Source: Chara braunii (taxonomy: Eukaryota; Streptophyta; Charophyceae; Charales; Characeae). From it: a stretch of DNA of 27,400 nucleotides. How positions within the stretch are numbered: position 1 is the first letter of the stretch; every line of letters starts with the position of its first letter. A program made the translations under genes and the position numbers. Below are positions 1 to 11,092 of the stretch, in pieces. The DNA is taken from contig BFEA01000154.1 of the NCBI GenBank assembly GCA_003427395.1, forward strand, positions 875,538 through 902,937, given 5' to 3'. A model generated the notes under the pieces. That model was not told the origin of the DNA. It saw only the letters and a list, made by a program, of their open reading frames with translations, and made no database searches.

Positions 1-155
1 CCTTATGGTCCTAGCTCCTTCTATTCTGGGGAGCATCAGTCCGGTTCCTATTCCACCGGCAAGTCAAAATATACATTACATCAATGAAGACTCACACATG
101 CTTCCTTCCGTCAGGCCGAAGGACCCCTGAACAGCATTGATTACTCCACCGCAGT
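1..155. repeat. Divergent copy of the repeat at 22101
   Basis: This segment aligns by eye, with many substitutions and small gaps, to 22101-22250. Both begin CCTTATG and share blocks such as TTCTATTC, GCATCAG, CGGTTCC and AGCATTGATT/ATCATTGATT. The downstream copy is directly preceded by a 20-T tract, so on the minus strand this would be the 3' end of a polyadenylated retroelement. In one plus-strand frame the copies share a short peptide pattern (SFYS..HQ.GS.ST.KSK), so a coding relic is also possible. The copy here is cut by the window edge, so a T tract before it cannot be seen. Confidence 0.55.
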
Positions 156-694
156 GGAGGATTGACTGTCAGCTTGCCGTGCCCCTCTCTTTCCTCTCAG
201 ATCTGGAGTACAGATCTGCCATATAATCCTATGTCCCCTAGAAAGAGTTCAACCTTTGTCCCTGTCGGCCTGTGTCCTCCCCACTCATCTGCCCTACCTG
301 TGGTGCATGATGTCCCCTTTCTCAGCTTATTTGTCTCCCCCTTTTTTTTTTTAAACCTATTTTAAACCCTAAACCCTAAACCCTAAACCCTCAACCTGCG
401 AAACCGAGTTCCAGTCACTCTTTGAGTCTGTCCTTTCCCCTTGCTCTTGTCCTTTGGTGCCGTCCGTCTAAATCTGTGCTATCAAACCTTGACTGTGGCA
501 GTTTAAACTTGTCTATTTTGTCTGTTCCCCAGCCTTAAAACCTCCACCCTCAGCCTGTATGTCCCTTCTTCAACATTCCCTTGAGTCCAACCTGTTCCCC
601 TGTCTCCTGTTTCACATGTCCGTGTCTTGATCCGGGACTGCTTGCTCGTTGTTGGAATCCTTGCTTGGAATTCTGGGAAGCGTCGATCCAGTTC
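156..694. other. Non-coding stretch, no gene seen
   Basis: No open frame of convincing length or composition is present on either strand. The stretch is pyrimidine-rich on the plus strand (many CCTT, TCTC and CCCC tracts) and contains the telomere-like run described separately. It lies between the repeat at the window start and the poly(T) that I read as the A tail of LINE A. If LINE A had inserted into LINE B, the lost 3' end of LINE B should be here, but I see nothing LINE-like on the minus strand. Confidence 0.5.
364..391. repeat. Interstitial plant-type telomere repeat, four units
   Basis: Four perfect tandem AAACCCT units, which is the Arabidopsis-type telomere sequence (TTTAGGG on the other strand). 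A further partial unit (TTTAAACC) lies just upstream at 350-358. The run is internal and short, so it is an interstitial telomeric repeat rather than a chromosome end. It supports a plant-lineage nuclear genome. Confidence 0.85.
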
Positions 695-760
695 TTTTTT
701 TTTTTTTTTTTTTTGCTGTTACTCCCTCTAGCTAAAATCTGAGTGTTGAATCAACTTAAA

Positions 761-1340
761 TGCACCTTCCTATGCGGCAACAAAAATCTGAGTACTACTA
801 TGCACCTTGTCACTGGACAGCAAAACGCTGGGTACTGCTATCCGATGGCAAGAATCTGAGTGCTCCTACCCCTCTGCAAAAGTCTGGTAGTATTGATGCA
901 CCTTCCCACACGACTGCTAAATCTGAATACTACCCTATCCAACAGCCTTGCACCTTCCCACCCGACAGTGAAAATCCAAAAACTACCATGCACCTTCCCT
1001 CTTGACAGTAAAATATGAACACTACTATGCTTCCTCGCGCCCGGCAGTGAAACTCCAATGCACCTTCCAACCTGACAGCGAAAAATTCCATGACTGTGAT
1101 GTACCTTCCTTCCTTGAAAATACTATGCCCCCTCCTACNNNTCCCTTAAAATCCNAATACCATGGTGCACCTTCCTACACCTAACAGCAGAGTTCTGAAT
1201 CTGTGCACCTTCCCAATCGACGGCAAAAATCTGGACAATCCAGATACTTCTTCTGTGGAACCTTCCTACCAAAAAGCAAAAATCCGATTACAGCTATGGA
1301 TCTTACTACCAGACAGCGAAAATCCAGCTACTCTTATGAA
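761..1340. repeat. Degenerate tandem array, about 40-bp period
   Basis: About 14 diverged units built on the pattern TGCACCTTCC, a short CA/GACAGC stretch, AAAAATCTGA, then ATACTACTA. TGCACCTT-like starts are seen at 761, 801, 897, 949, 989, 1059, 1101, 1166 and 1204, with weaker ones between and after. Spacings cluster near 40 bp. The units are too diverged for a simple minisatellite. Short open frames through the array come from the repeat and are not credible genes. It lies where the 3' UTR of minus-strand LINE A would be, next to its A tail. Confidence 0.75.
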
Positions 1341-1492
1341 TCACATACAGGGTGTTGAAAAATCTTGACTGCACCCGTACCTTCTCTCTTGTGCTGGGCT
1401 GAGCCTCTACAGTCCCGCAGCCTCCTTCCTTTCAGAAGATCTTGGGTGCAACCTTCCTTTTTTTACTGGGTTATCGACCCCTTCCCTTTATC

Positions 1493-4400
1493 CTACCTCT
1501 CTCCCGACCCCTGATTTTGTCCACCCTCTTCTCTCCATTTAAAGCGTAGTTGTATGCCTCTGACCTCTGCTACTGCCCCCTGACCCAACGTGTTCTGTTT
1601 GAATCTTTTAATTATCTCCTCCTCCTGCCCTGGTTGTTGCTGTGCCTGCTGTCTCACCCTTTTCCACTGCGCATTGAGGTGTGTTTCCACTGCCTTGAGG
1701 ATCAACTCCCTGGCTTCCTCTCTATGCAATAGCGTTCCTTCCATAGTGGCCTGACATCTCCTCTTCCCAATGATCCACAACCCGTATTGCCTCAGTAGCT
1801 GAAAGATATGTTTCTGATAGGGTTGCATCCTTTTGGGTACCTCAGCCCCCAATAGCCTAACAATTCTTGATTCCGGAAAGGGAATGTTCGCCACCCGTTT
1901 CCAAATTCCCCTGATTTGATCCGACATCCCCTCCGCCTCCTTGCATTCCAGTAGACAGTGCACCAATGTTTCCGGGAGTCCTTCTTGACACACTCTGCAC
2001 AGCTCAGCTTCATCGCTCCTCTGGTTGTGACTTCTTCTTTTGTTGAGCCAAACATTCACTGGCAGCGCCAAATGTGCTATTAGCCATTGCGTACTCCTCA
2101 CTTGTCCCAGTCTTATTGAAAGAATATTTGCCCATGGTATGTCCGCCATTTGGCTTCTGGGGACCCCCACCCTTTTCTCCCAGTGCTTGAGCAGAGTAGG
2201 TCCCATAGCCAGGGATCTGTTCCTCAACCTGTAACCTATTCTTGTGGTGTAGTGGAGGATGTTGATTCTCCTTGCTACTCTTGATTGTNCCCCCNTAATG
2301 TTCCAGGCCCATTCACCAGGATCCACCTCTAGCTCCTCAATTGGTACCGCTGGATTGTACACTGTAAACTCCTCCATCTCTATCACTCTTACCTTCCNCN
2401 ACCCTTGTTTGAGAATANACAGCGGNGCTTTTGATGTCCTATCCAATTGGGACGTGGTATTGCGCGGCTGTATTATGCTGTATTTGTCTGCTACTAGCCA
2501 TTCGTTCCTGTCTTTGACCGTATCCCACACCCTGAACACCTCTCTAGGTTCTGCATCGTCTTCCCATGTGGCCCAATCTCCCTCCTGCCATTGTTTTCCC
2601 CCCCTCAGCAACTGCACCCAGGTTGGATGTATGGAGCCTGTGACTACACTCAAGTTGTCCTGAAGCTTATGACACCCCTTCAATGTCCTTCTCAGCTCCT
2701 CTGTTGTTTTCCATCTGTTGTTCTCCTCATTCCACATGTGTTTGATCTGCCATACCCCGTGCTCCAACCATCTGCCCCATCTCGAATCCTTGCTTGTTAA
2801 TGTTAGAGGCTTACCGCCAATGTCCTTAATGTTTGCGTTGCAGAATAACGGTTGTCTTAATACCTCCTCTCTTGTAGTAGGCTCTCTTACCCTCGCCGGG
2901 AAGACCTCCTTCCACAGTTGTATTAGTTGTAGCCAATAGGCCGAATTTCTAACTCTCCCTCCTTGTATTTCCTTATTCTCCTCCCTGTGGCCCATTTTAG
3001 CCCAGTTGCTACACATAATCCAGAACAACCCCGTCATGTTGCTCGGTGTTTTATACCTGGCTATCTGTCTAATCCTTTCTATGTCCATGGCAGCCTAGGC
3101 TGTGAGATTAGCTTAACCACCCATTTTGTTTGAAGCGCTTTCAGCTGCTGACTTGGGTCAAGAATACCCAAGCCCCCTTGTCCCTTGGGTCTAGTTACCT
3201 TTTTCCAAGCTACCTTGGCTATGAAATGTTCCGTGTTGTGCTTTGCCGTCCACAAGAAAGCTGTGGCCTTTCTCCTAAGCTGGGTCGACATGGCCTTGGG
3301 CGGGGTCCAGATAGACCCTGCATACCACATCGTGGAGAAAATTGATGCATTCAAAATCAGTGCTCTTCCATAAATTGAGGTGTATACTGCCGACCAAGCA
3401 CTGAACTTGCTAACACCTTGGCCATAATGTACACCGCCATTGATTGGTGTGCCCCCTCTTCTGTTATTTTGATCCCTAGATACCGGAACGGATGTTGTGG
3501 CGTCATCCATTTAAGCCCCTCCAGGCTTGTGACCGGAATCTGATTTCCTTTATCCAATTCTGCTAGCCACCACCCCACTGTTTTGTACCAATTGACTTTC
3601 ATCTCTGGAGCCAGCTGGAACGCTTCCATTGCCCTTGTTAGCGCTCGAAAAGAAGAGTCTGTTGCTCTGATCAAAACCGTTAAGTCGTCTGCGAACAAAA
3701 TCGTCGTGGGGAGTTTGACCGTGTGTCCTCGCAGGTCTGGCGGTGCTATTAATCTCTCTATTGACGGGTCTTTTCTTAGAAAGGAGGCTATTGCCTCCAT
3801 TATGAAGAGAAAGATAGGAGCTGCTAAGGGATCACCCTGCCTAACTGATCTTGACATCGGGTAGGTCAAAGATAAGTGACCATTAACCTGCACCTGTCCC
3901 CACTCGTCGTTGTATAAGACCCTTATCCATTTCCTAAAGTTTGGCCCTACCCCCATTCTTTCCATGCACAGCTGCAAGAAGGGCCAACTGACCTGGTCAT
4001 ATGCCTTTTCGAAATCGAAAAAAAGAATGGCGGCATTGATTCTCTTGTCTCTTATATACCGGACAGATTCTGTTAGGCACATGACATTGTCTAGTATAAA
4101 CCTTCCCGGAATGAATCCTGTTTGATCCCAATGGAAGCAGCCTGCCGTGATCTTCGATAAGCGGTTTGCTAGCGCCTTTGCTACTATCTTGTGTGTGAGG
4201 GTCAACAAGGTTATTGGCCTGTAGTTCCGTATGTCCATTGGACTCCCCTTCTTGTAAAGCAGCGTGACTATTCCAGTTGCGGGCTCACTACCTATGCCCT
4301 CCGCCTGCCAAGCGTGCTCTAGAAAGGCTAGGTATTCTTCGCCCAAATGGCCAGAATTCTAGCCAGAATTATCTGGTCAGGCCATCCTTCCCCGGGGTTT

Positions 4401-5150
4401 TGTTCAGGGCCATCGTTTTTAGTGCATCCCATAACTCCTCCTATGATAAGGGTTCATCCAGCATGGCTGCGTGCTGTCGTGATATTGTGTTCTGTAGGTA
4501 GTTCAGGAACTTCGATCTCGCTTCCTCCACCCTTACCCTCGGGAGCTGGTCCTCTGTAGATGTGTATAGTCTACTATAGAAATCGAAAGCCACCCTTAAC
4601 ATCCCTTCCTTGTCTAAGGTAATCCCCCCTTCCCCTTCTAATTGCTCTGAGGTTATTCCTTCCTTTGGACTTTATTTTTTGGAATAAGAATTTGGTCATT
4701 CTCTCCCCCTCCTCCCATTCCCTGACTCTAGCCCTCATTTGTAAGCCTTTCATTCTCCACCGTTGCTAGTCCGCCATCTCTCTTCTTGCCGTCTCCAGTA
4801 CTCTTTCGTATAATTCATCTCCTGACCAATTAATAGTATTATGCTCCGCTATCTCTATTGCTCTCGCCAACTCTTCTTCTCTTTCCCTCCTCTTTGCTGC
4901 CAGCCTAGCCACTATTGCTGAAGCATTAGACAGTGTCAATAGCAGTTCTGGGAATGTATGTGTGTCTGGGTTGTGTTCCTGACACACTTGCAAGACCACG
5001 TCTCATTTCCTGAGTTTTCAGGAGGGAGTTGTTGATTTTGTAGAACCCCCTACCTCTGATGACTTGTTTGTCTGGTGACAAAGTCAGATGGATAGGTTTG
5101 TGATCCAGGCCCAGTCCGTACGGCAGGCTACCTATACTCACTGATTGCAG
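1493..5150 (-). pseudogene. LINE A ORF2 fragment (endonuclease end, RT, zinc-binding C-terminus)
   Basis: Broken ORF2 polyprotein of an L1-type LINE. It opens at the endonuclease C-terminus (LPYGLGLDHKPI, matching the SDH-like motif region of LINE B), then a charged linker (4766-4999). The reverse transcriptase (4346-3357) shows QTGFIPGRFILDN, FFDFEKAYDQV, RQGDPLAAPIF and the catalytic FADD near 3690. Connection and thumb regions follow (3510-3079, GGLGILDPS). A 531-residue tail (3088-1493) carries a CRVC...HC...C zinc-binding motif of the plant zf-RVT type near residues 355-400. Frames change near 5000, near 4350-4450, near 3410 and near 3090, so no functional protein can be made. No RNase H domain was recognised. 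The RT closely resembles that of LINE B, so the two belong to one family. Confidence 0.88.
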
Positions 5151-8121
5151 CTGTCTCTCTCTGACAGTGCCCTTCATTGCCCATGATTTGGCCATGATCC
5201 AGAATAACCCTCTCATATTGTCAGGGGTTTTGAATTTGACTAGGTTTTTTATTCTCCGTAGACCTTGTTCATTCCATGGTAGGTTGTGGTCAGTTATTAG
5301 TTTGAGGATCCATTTGGATTGTAGTGCTTTGATCTATGTCTCAGGGTCGAGGATCCCCAGCCCGCCTTGTGATTTCTTCATAATGACGTATTTTCGTGCT
5401 ACCTTGGAGATGAAGTGGACTTTGGAGGGATCTCCAGACCAGAGGTAGGCTGCAACTCTCCTTCTGAGTTGGGTTTTCAGTTGCTTAGGGGGAGACCAAA
5501 TTGTTGATGCGTACCATAACATTGAGAAGATTGATGTGTTGAGGATGAGAGCTCTCCTAAATATGGAGGTATAGATACTGGACCAACTTCCTAATTTGGC
5601 TATCATTTTGTTCATTATTGTCGGGGCCATGGTGTGGTTGGGTCCTATTTTGGATACCTGGATTCCCAAAAATCTCAGTGGCTCGTTACCTCGAGACCAG
5701 CTCATTCCTTCTGGGGTGCTTCGTGGGGTATCTGTTTGATCATCCGCGAGCCACCAGCCGATTGTTTTTGGCCAATTTATTTTCATTTCTGATGCTATTT
5801 GGAATGCTTGAATTGTTCGTGTCAGAGCTTGGAAGGATGAGTCTGAAGCGCGTATAAGGACTGTTAGGTCATCCGCAAAGAGGATGGTGGTGGGTAGGTT
5901 GACTGGCTGGCGTCCATCTTCTACTAGCCTTTCGATCAAGGGGTCTTCCTTAAGAATGAGGCAATGACCTCCATAATAAAGAGGAAGATGGGGGCCGCTA
6001 ATGGGTCTCCTTGTCTTATGGAGCGTGACATGTTGTATGGTTGCAAGATGTGATCGTTGACTTGTACCCTACCTTGTGCATCTGAGTAGAGGATCCAAAC
6101 CCATTTTCTGAAGTTCGGACCCACTCCCATTTTCTCCATGCTTTGTTGTAGGAAATCCCAGTTTACTTGATCGTAGGCTTTCTCGAAGTCGAAGAAGAGA
6201 ATAGCCGCGTTCATTCTTTTGTGTTGTATGTATCTAACTGATTCGTTGAGGGTCATTACGTTATCTAGAATGAATCTCCCTGGGATAAAACCTGTTTGAT
6301 CTAGATGAAAGCGGTTTCTTGTTAGTGCTCTTATTCTATTGGCCAGTAGCTTTGCAAGGATCTTGTTAGTTATTGTGAGCAACGAGATGGGTTTGTAATG
6401 TTTTATATCTGTTGGGTCTCCCTTTTTGTATAGTTTGGATACTATCCCTGTACTCTGGAGCTTTCCCAACGTTCCTTTCTCCTAAGCTTTTTCTAGGAAA
6501 TGAAAGTATTGAAGACCTAGCACTGGCCAGAATGCAACCCAGAACTTCTTGGAAAGGCCATCGATTCCAGGCGTTTGGTTCGGCTTCATTATGCCTCAAA
6601 AACTTTTTGTTCTATGATTGGGACATTGCGGCTTGTTCCTTTGTGATGGTTCGGTCTAGGTGTGCAAGGAATTTGTTTCTTGCCTGCGATGTTTCTTGCC
6701 TGCGATGTTTCTTGTTGTGTGTAGTCGTGTTCCTTGGAGGTGTAGAGGTTCTAGAAAAATGTTGCGGCCGTTGCCAACATTCAATATGGGTCTGCTGTGA
6801 GACCTTGATCTGTTTGAAGTTGGGCAATGCTTGCGTTTTCAGCGTTGGTTTTGATTTTGTGGAAGAAAATTTTGGTCATCTTCTCTCCTTCCTCCCACTC
6901 CCTCACTCTTGCCCTCATTCTCAGGCCCTTGTTTCTCCACTCCCATTCGGCCAGTTCTCGTTTGGTTCTTTCCAATGTACTTTCATATAGTGCTGATCCT
7001 GGTCAGGCTAAAAGATTTTTTTCTGGTAGCTTTACAACTTGTTGTAGTTCTTCTTCCCTCGCTTTCCTTTTGCTCACTACTATCCTTGAGGCTTTTGCCA
7101 TGGTTTCTGATACTGCAGTAACTAAACCAGGGAATTCTAGCTTGTTGTAGTCATGGTTAAGGCAGGTTTCTAAGACTGCGTCGCGGATTTCGGTGGAATT
7201 TAGGATAAAATTGTTGATCCTGAAAAAAATACTGCCCCTATTTGGGTTGTTCCCCATGTTAAGAGTGATGGTGATTGGATTGTGATCCAATCCCGTGTAG
7301 TAGGGGAGGTGTTCTATTCTTATACTGTGAATTGAGCCCTATAGTGATTATGTGGTTAAGAAGTAGTCTATTTTAGAGACAAATACGTGTTGGCTTCTAT
7401 TCCTTTTCAAATAAGTGACCTCCTTGCTATCTGAATATCTGACTTTGAAGGGGTCTATGAGACTTTTTTCTGTCATTAGTTCGTGGATAGGTAAGGCTTC
7501 ACTCCAGGTGCTATGTGTCGCTGAGGCCCCTCCTGAAATTTGGTCCTTTGCTGGGTCCAATGTGGCGCTCCAGTCTCCGGCTAGCACCAGGTGCTTGTGA
7601 GGGTCACATTCCGGTGCTAGCTGTTCAATTAGTCTTCTCCTTTGGGGAACGATGTTGGGGCAATATATGCAGAACAGTTTGAAATGTTCTTCTCTGAAAT
7701 GAAACTCATTGCTTGTCCATCTGCCTTTTTCTGTGTCTGTAGTGTCAGATATCTTGTGCAATTTGTTGACTGATTTTTAGTTGGCGTGTAATAGAATTGC
7801 TACACCGGCTGAGTGGGGAGGTTGGGCTGGGGCCCAAATGGCATCTTTCACCCATCGTAGTTTTTTAACTATGTGTTTCTGCGTCCGTTGGTGATCATGT
7901 GCTCGTGTTAGGTGGGTTTCTTGGATGCACAATATGTCTGGTGGGGATCTTTCGAACCAATTTGTGGCCTTCGTTAGGTTGTCCCACTTGTGTTGATTAC
8001 TAAGTAGGGAAGACATGCCATTCACATTCCAAGACATGACTCTCAGATATGGTTCTGGCTTGTGAAGACCAAACTTCCTGCAAGTCTGGGGGGCTTGTGC
8101 TCCACCAGCCACGTCCCCCAT
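5151..8121 (-). pseudogene. LINE B ORF2 (APE endonuclease plus reverse transcriptase), broken
   Basis: The start codon at 8121 leads into an endonuclease N-terminus (LRVMSWNVNGM, then DILCIQETHL). It continues with LVLAGDWSATLDP and SKIDYFL (7761-7348) and TGLDHNPITITL (about 7290). These are the ordered motifs of LINE apurinic-type endonucleases that nick target DNA. After a charged linker (7003-6781), the RT runs from 6469 with QTGFIPGRFILDN, FFDFEKAYDQV and RQGDPLAAPIF, and FADDLTVLI follows at about 5870. In-frame stops occur at 7777, 7348, 7003, 6781 and 5334, and frames shift near 6590-6470 and near 5940. The frame continues past the 5334 stop through the thumb and straight into the endonuclease segment of LINE A at about 5150. 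Confidence 0.88.
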
Positions 8122-8170
8122 TTTCCTGTTATGTTAGATCCCTGGTCCGAGAACATACTGATAAAAGAAT

Positions 8171-10876
8171 TTAGGAGCCGATAGGGCCTATGTCCTTCCC
8201 CGTGAAAATTGGTCCGACGAGCTTCACAACAAATTGCTTGGGTGACATTTCAGAGATTTGGTAGAATGTGATCAATGCACCGCTCAGCGCTGCTCTCTCT
8301 GCTACCATGTCTCCCCCTAATAAACCGTAGGGGATTGACTTCACGACCTGCCAAGGAATCCAGCACAGGTCTTCCTTGAGTTCTGCTTTTTCTTCCAGCT
8401 GGAACAACACTGACTCTGAAATCAGCAATTTGTTGCGCTCCTTCCTGATCGTTCCACTTTTCCCTCCCTTCCTTCTTTGAACCCAGGATTTGAACCCTTC
8501 CTGGCATGACTTCTGATATATGATTCATTCAGGAACTGTTGTGTGCAGTCATGCTCCCTGACCGCGATCAAGGAAAGAGACTTGTGGTACGCAACTTCCC
8601 AGGCTTTAAGAGTGTTGTTCCATCTGAACGGGATGATTGTGCGGCGCTTAGGGCTGTTACGAGCATCCAGTCTGGCTATAGCCTCTATTTCTTTGTTGTA
8701 CCCAGTGGCAACATCTTTGAGGGTCACACAATTTTCTTCGAGTTCCCTGTTCTGGTCCCTCAAGAGGCTGATTTGTGCTTCAAGGATGACCGCCTTCCTG
8801 TTGAGATCTTCAGTTGTTTCAGTTGCCTGTGAAGTCTGATCCATTTCTTCTTCCATGGCTGAGTTATTCATTGCATTCCTTTGCTTTTTTGCCCTTCTTG
8901 TTGTTGCGTGTTCTTCATAGGATTTGGGCCAGATGAAGTGTTGCTCATAACCTCTTGGGTTCGCATGGATTGTGTCCTTCTCCACTTTCATTTTCCTGGT
9001 ATATTGTGCCGCGTAAAATTCGTTCAGTTCCTTCTCCTTTTCCAGGATTTCGAATTTGTTCTTCGCAGTAACTGATTGGAGGTTTCTGAGATGTTTGTGG
9101 TGTGACAGCCTTACCTCGAACTCCACGAATCTGTCTAGTGATTGGACGTAACTCTTTACGTATTTCAGATTCTCCTCCTATGATAAGTCCTCCTTTTCCT
9201 CCTCTGCGTTTGTATCCTCCTCATCTGACTCGTCCTCCGTTTCTTCTTCCTCTTCCTCTGGGCGGTCCGTCTCTCCCTCAATAGTCGTTTGGCTGGATAA
9301 TGATCCGCTTCTACTCCTCTTCTTGCCTCTTCCTGGATTTTACTGGCAGTCCATTCCGTCTTCTCCTTGTCGGTCTTCCCCTGTTCCTTGTTGGGAGATG
9401 ACCTCCATATCTGCTGATTCGCTTCCTCTTGGTGCTTCCCCGGGTTCTCCTTGTGCGCTGCTAGCTTGCTCACTGAGGTCCCTTTCTTCCACTTCCATGT
9501 TTGCTGAGATCGCATTTGCCAGTTCCACGGGCATCCTTTTCTTTTTGTTTGTGCCTTCTGTTGATGAGTCTGCTTTTGAGCTTTCAGATTGACTTGGTTT
9601 CCGTTTTAGAAATCCGTCTAGTTGCAGGCTGCCACTTGCATGGGCCTTGGAGGCTGCTGATTTAGGCGTTGAACATGTTGAATCCATTTGCATTTCCTGG
9701 GCTGTTCTGACTCTTAGATTCTCTAGATATGCTTTTTCCGTGTTCCGCCCAATTTCGTGCAGTTCTTTCATGGGTTCTAGTCTTTGTTTCTCATCCATGA
9801 TCCCTGTGTCTAGGATCACCTATTGTCTGAGGAAACCGGTGTTTTTATCTTCTATTCTCTTGGGCCCCACCTCCCTCCATTTATTGTCGTAGGGGGGGGT
9901 AGATGTCCAGTTTGTACTTCGGTTCACCTTGCAGGACCCAAATCCATTTGGGGTTCTCCAAATTGTTATTGAAGATCCAGCCTCTGAATTGTGGATCGTT
10001 TATGTACCAGACCCCTGGCTTGGCACCACATTCTACCAGCATCGACTGTCTGAGAACCACCTTTATGTCCCTTTCACCCATCTGAGGACAGTTTGTTCCC
10101 AGGTGACCTCTCTTTCTACAGCGAAAACAGTAGGGATTCGTTTTGGTGGAGATGAAGATTGTTACTCGTTGTCCGTTCTTTATGAAAATCCATGATTCAG
10201 GGACGTTCGGAGGTGTTCCTGATGAGACCTCCAGGCAGGCCACTCGTGAATCATGGTTGGGTGCCATGAAATCTGGGTTGGCTGGGAGCCAATCTATCAT
10301 AGGATTGCTGGGATATTCCTCCTGCAATCTTTTCTGTACGAAGCTATGCATGCCTTCCGACAGGTTGTCAAACTGAACCCAGAAGTGGTTTTAGAGCATT
10401 GCCTGCCTGTGTTTGGAAGCCGCGACCTGTGGTTCCCTTGGTGGTTTCCAATGCTGGATTGTAACTACAGACCCCTTGCATTTTAGTGAGCCCAGGGAAA
10501 TGAGGAAGTGGGCATAGGATGGGTCCACGCAGAGAATCATGACTGTGTACCTACCTCTTTTGTGGTAGGACAATTCTGGCTCCGTACCTGGAACGCTCTC
10601 CATTTCTCTTAGTCTTTCCACCACCCATTTCCTTTTTTCATTGAGTGGCAAGTCCATGTTTTTGTTTGTGAAATTGAACAACACGACATGTTTTCCATAG
10701 ACTTCGTTGAGTGATTGCAGGTCCTGCTTTGGATATTCCCATACTTCGACTTCAACGTCTTCTCCCCTCCGTTCTTGATTATGCTTGGTTTCTCTTGTGC
10801 TCGACTTGGCATTCAACTGAGACTTGTCTTCCTCGGTCATGGCTTTTCTGGCCACTTGACTATACGTGATTGTCAT
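8171..10876 (-). pseudogene. LINE B ORF1 (nucleic-acid-binding protein with CCHC knuckle), broken
   Basis: The N-terminal part (10876-10391, ATG at 10876) and the following part (10351-9881) are in one frame separated by a single stop near 10391. They resemble the DUF4283-like domain of plant LINE ORF1 and end in a CCHC zinc knuckle (CFRCRKRGHLGTNC). The frame then shifts at a run of eight Gs near 9892-9899. Downstream come a Ser/Lys-rich segment (9819-9340), a strongly acidic Glu/Asp stretch (about 9290-9170), and a coiled-coil-like region (9126-8422, ALEAQISLLRDQNRELEE-type heptads). A hydrophobic C-terminus ends at 8171. The original ORF1 would have been roughly 900 residues. ORF1 proteins of this kind coat LINE RNA and escort it to the target. 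Confidence 0.78.
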
Positions 10877-11092
10877 TGTTTGAGCGAGTGTAGTCTTCTC
10901 CTGTGGAATACGGCAGCAACCGGTTGGGGGTAGTTTAGGTGCGGGTTATGTTGTCTGAAGGCTTGTCCCAATGCGACTACTGTGTGGGAAGTGAGAGTGT
11001 CTATAAAACTAACCTCTCGGCGCTGGATCCTGACAGCGATGAGTGCTTTTCCCGAAAGAAAAGGGTGACAGCACTCGCCAGGGTCTAACAAT

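Larger units (their letters stand above)
695..5150 (-). mobile_element. LINE A: 5'-truncated L1-type retrotransposon
   Basis: On the minus strand this element starts at about 5150 inside the apurinic-type endonuclease domain. It runs through reverse transcriptase and a zinc-binding C-terminus to a stop at 1493, then through a 3' UTR of about 780 bp containing the 40-bp repeat array, and ends in a 20-nt A tail (seen as T at 695-714). Truncation at the 5' end is the usual result of incomplete target-primed reverse transcription. Here, however, the 5' edge is joined directly and in frame to the interior of LINE B. I found no target-site duplication between the sequence at 5151 and that at 694. 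Assigning 715-1492 to the 3' UTR is inference from the position of the A tail. Scattered ambiguous bases occur at 1139-1155 and 2289-2426. Confidence 0.75.
5151..11092 (-). mobile_element. LINE B: near full-length L1-type retrotransposon lacking its 3' end
   Basis: On the minus strand, a likely 5' UTR (about 11092-10877) precedes ORF1 (10876 to about 8171), then a gap of about 50 bp, then ORF2 from 8121. ORF2 covers endonuclease and RT and stops just after the thumb segment (GLFWIMAKSWAMKG), where LINE A begins. The zinc-binding C-terminus, 3' UTR and A tail of this copy are absent. The 5' boundary near 11092 is estimated from a change to AT-rich sequence and from loss of the open frame. I could not identify a target-site duplication. 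The copy is inactive because both ORFs carry stops and frameshifts. Confidence 0.78.

Noticed and set aside
9165-9515. Separate Arg/Lys-rich protein within LINE ORF1
   Set aside because: It is a shadow frame over the acidic and Ser/Lys-rich part of ORF1.
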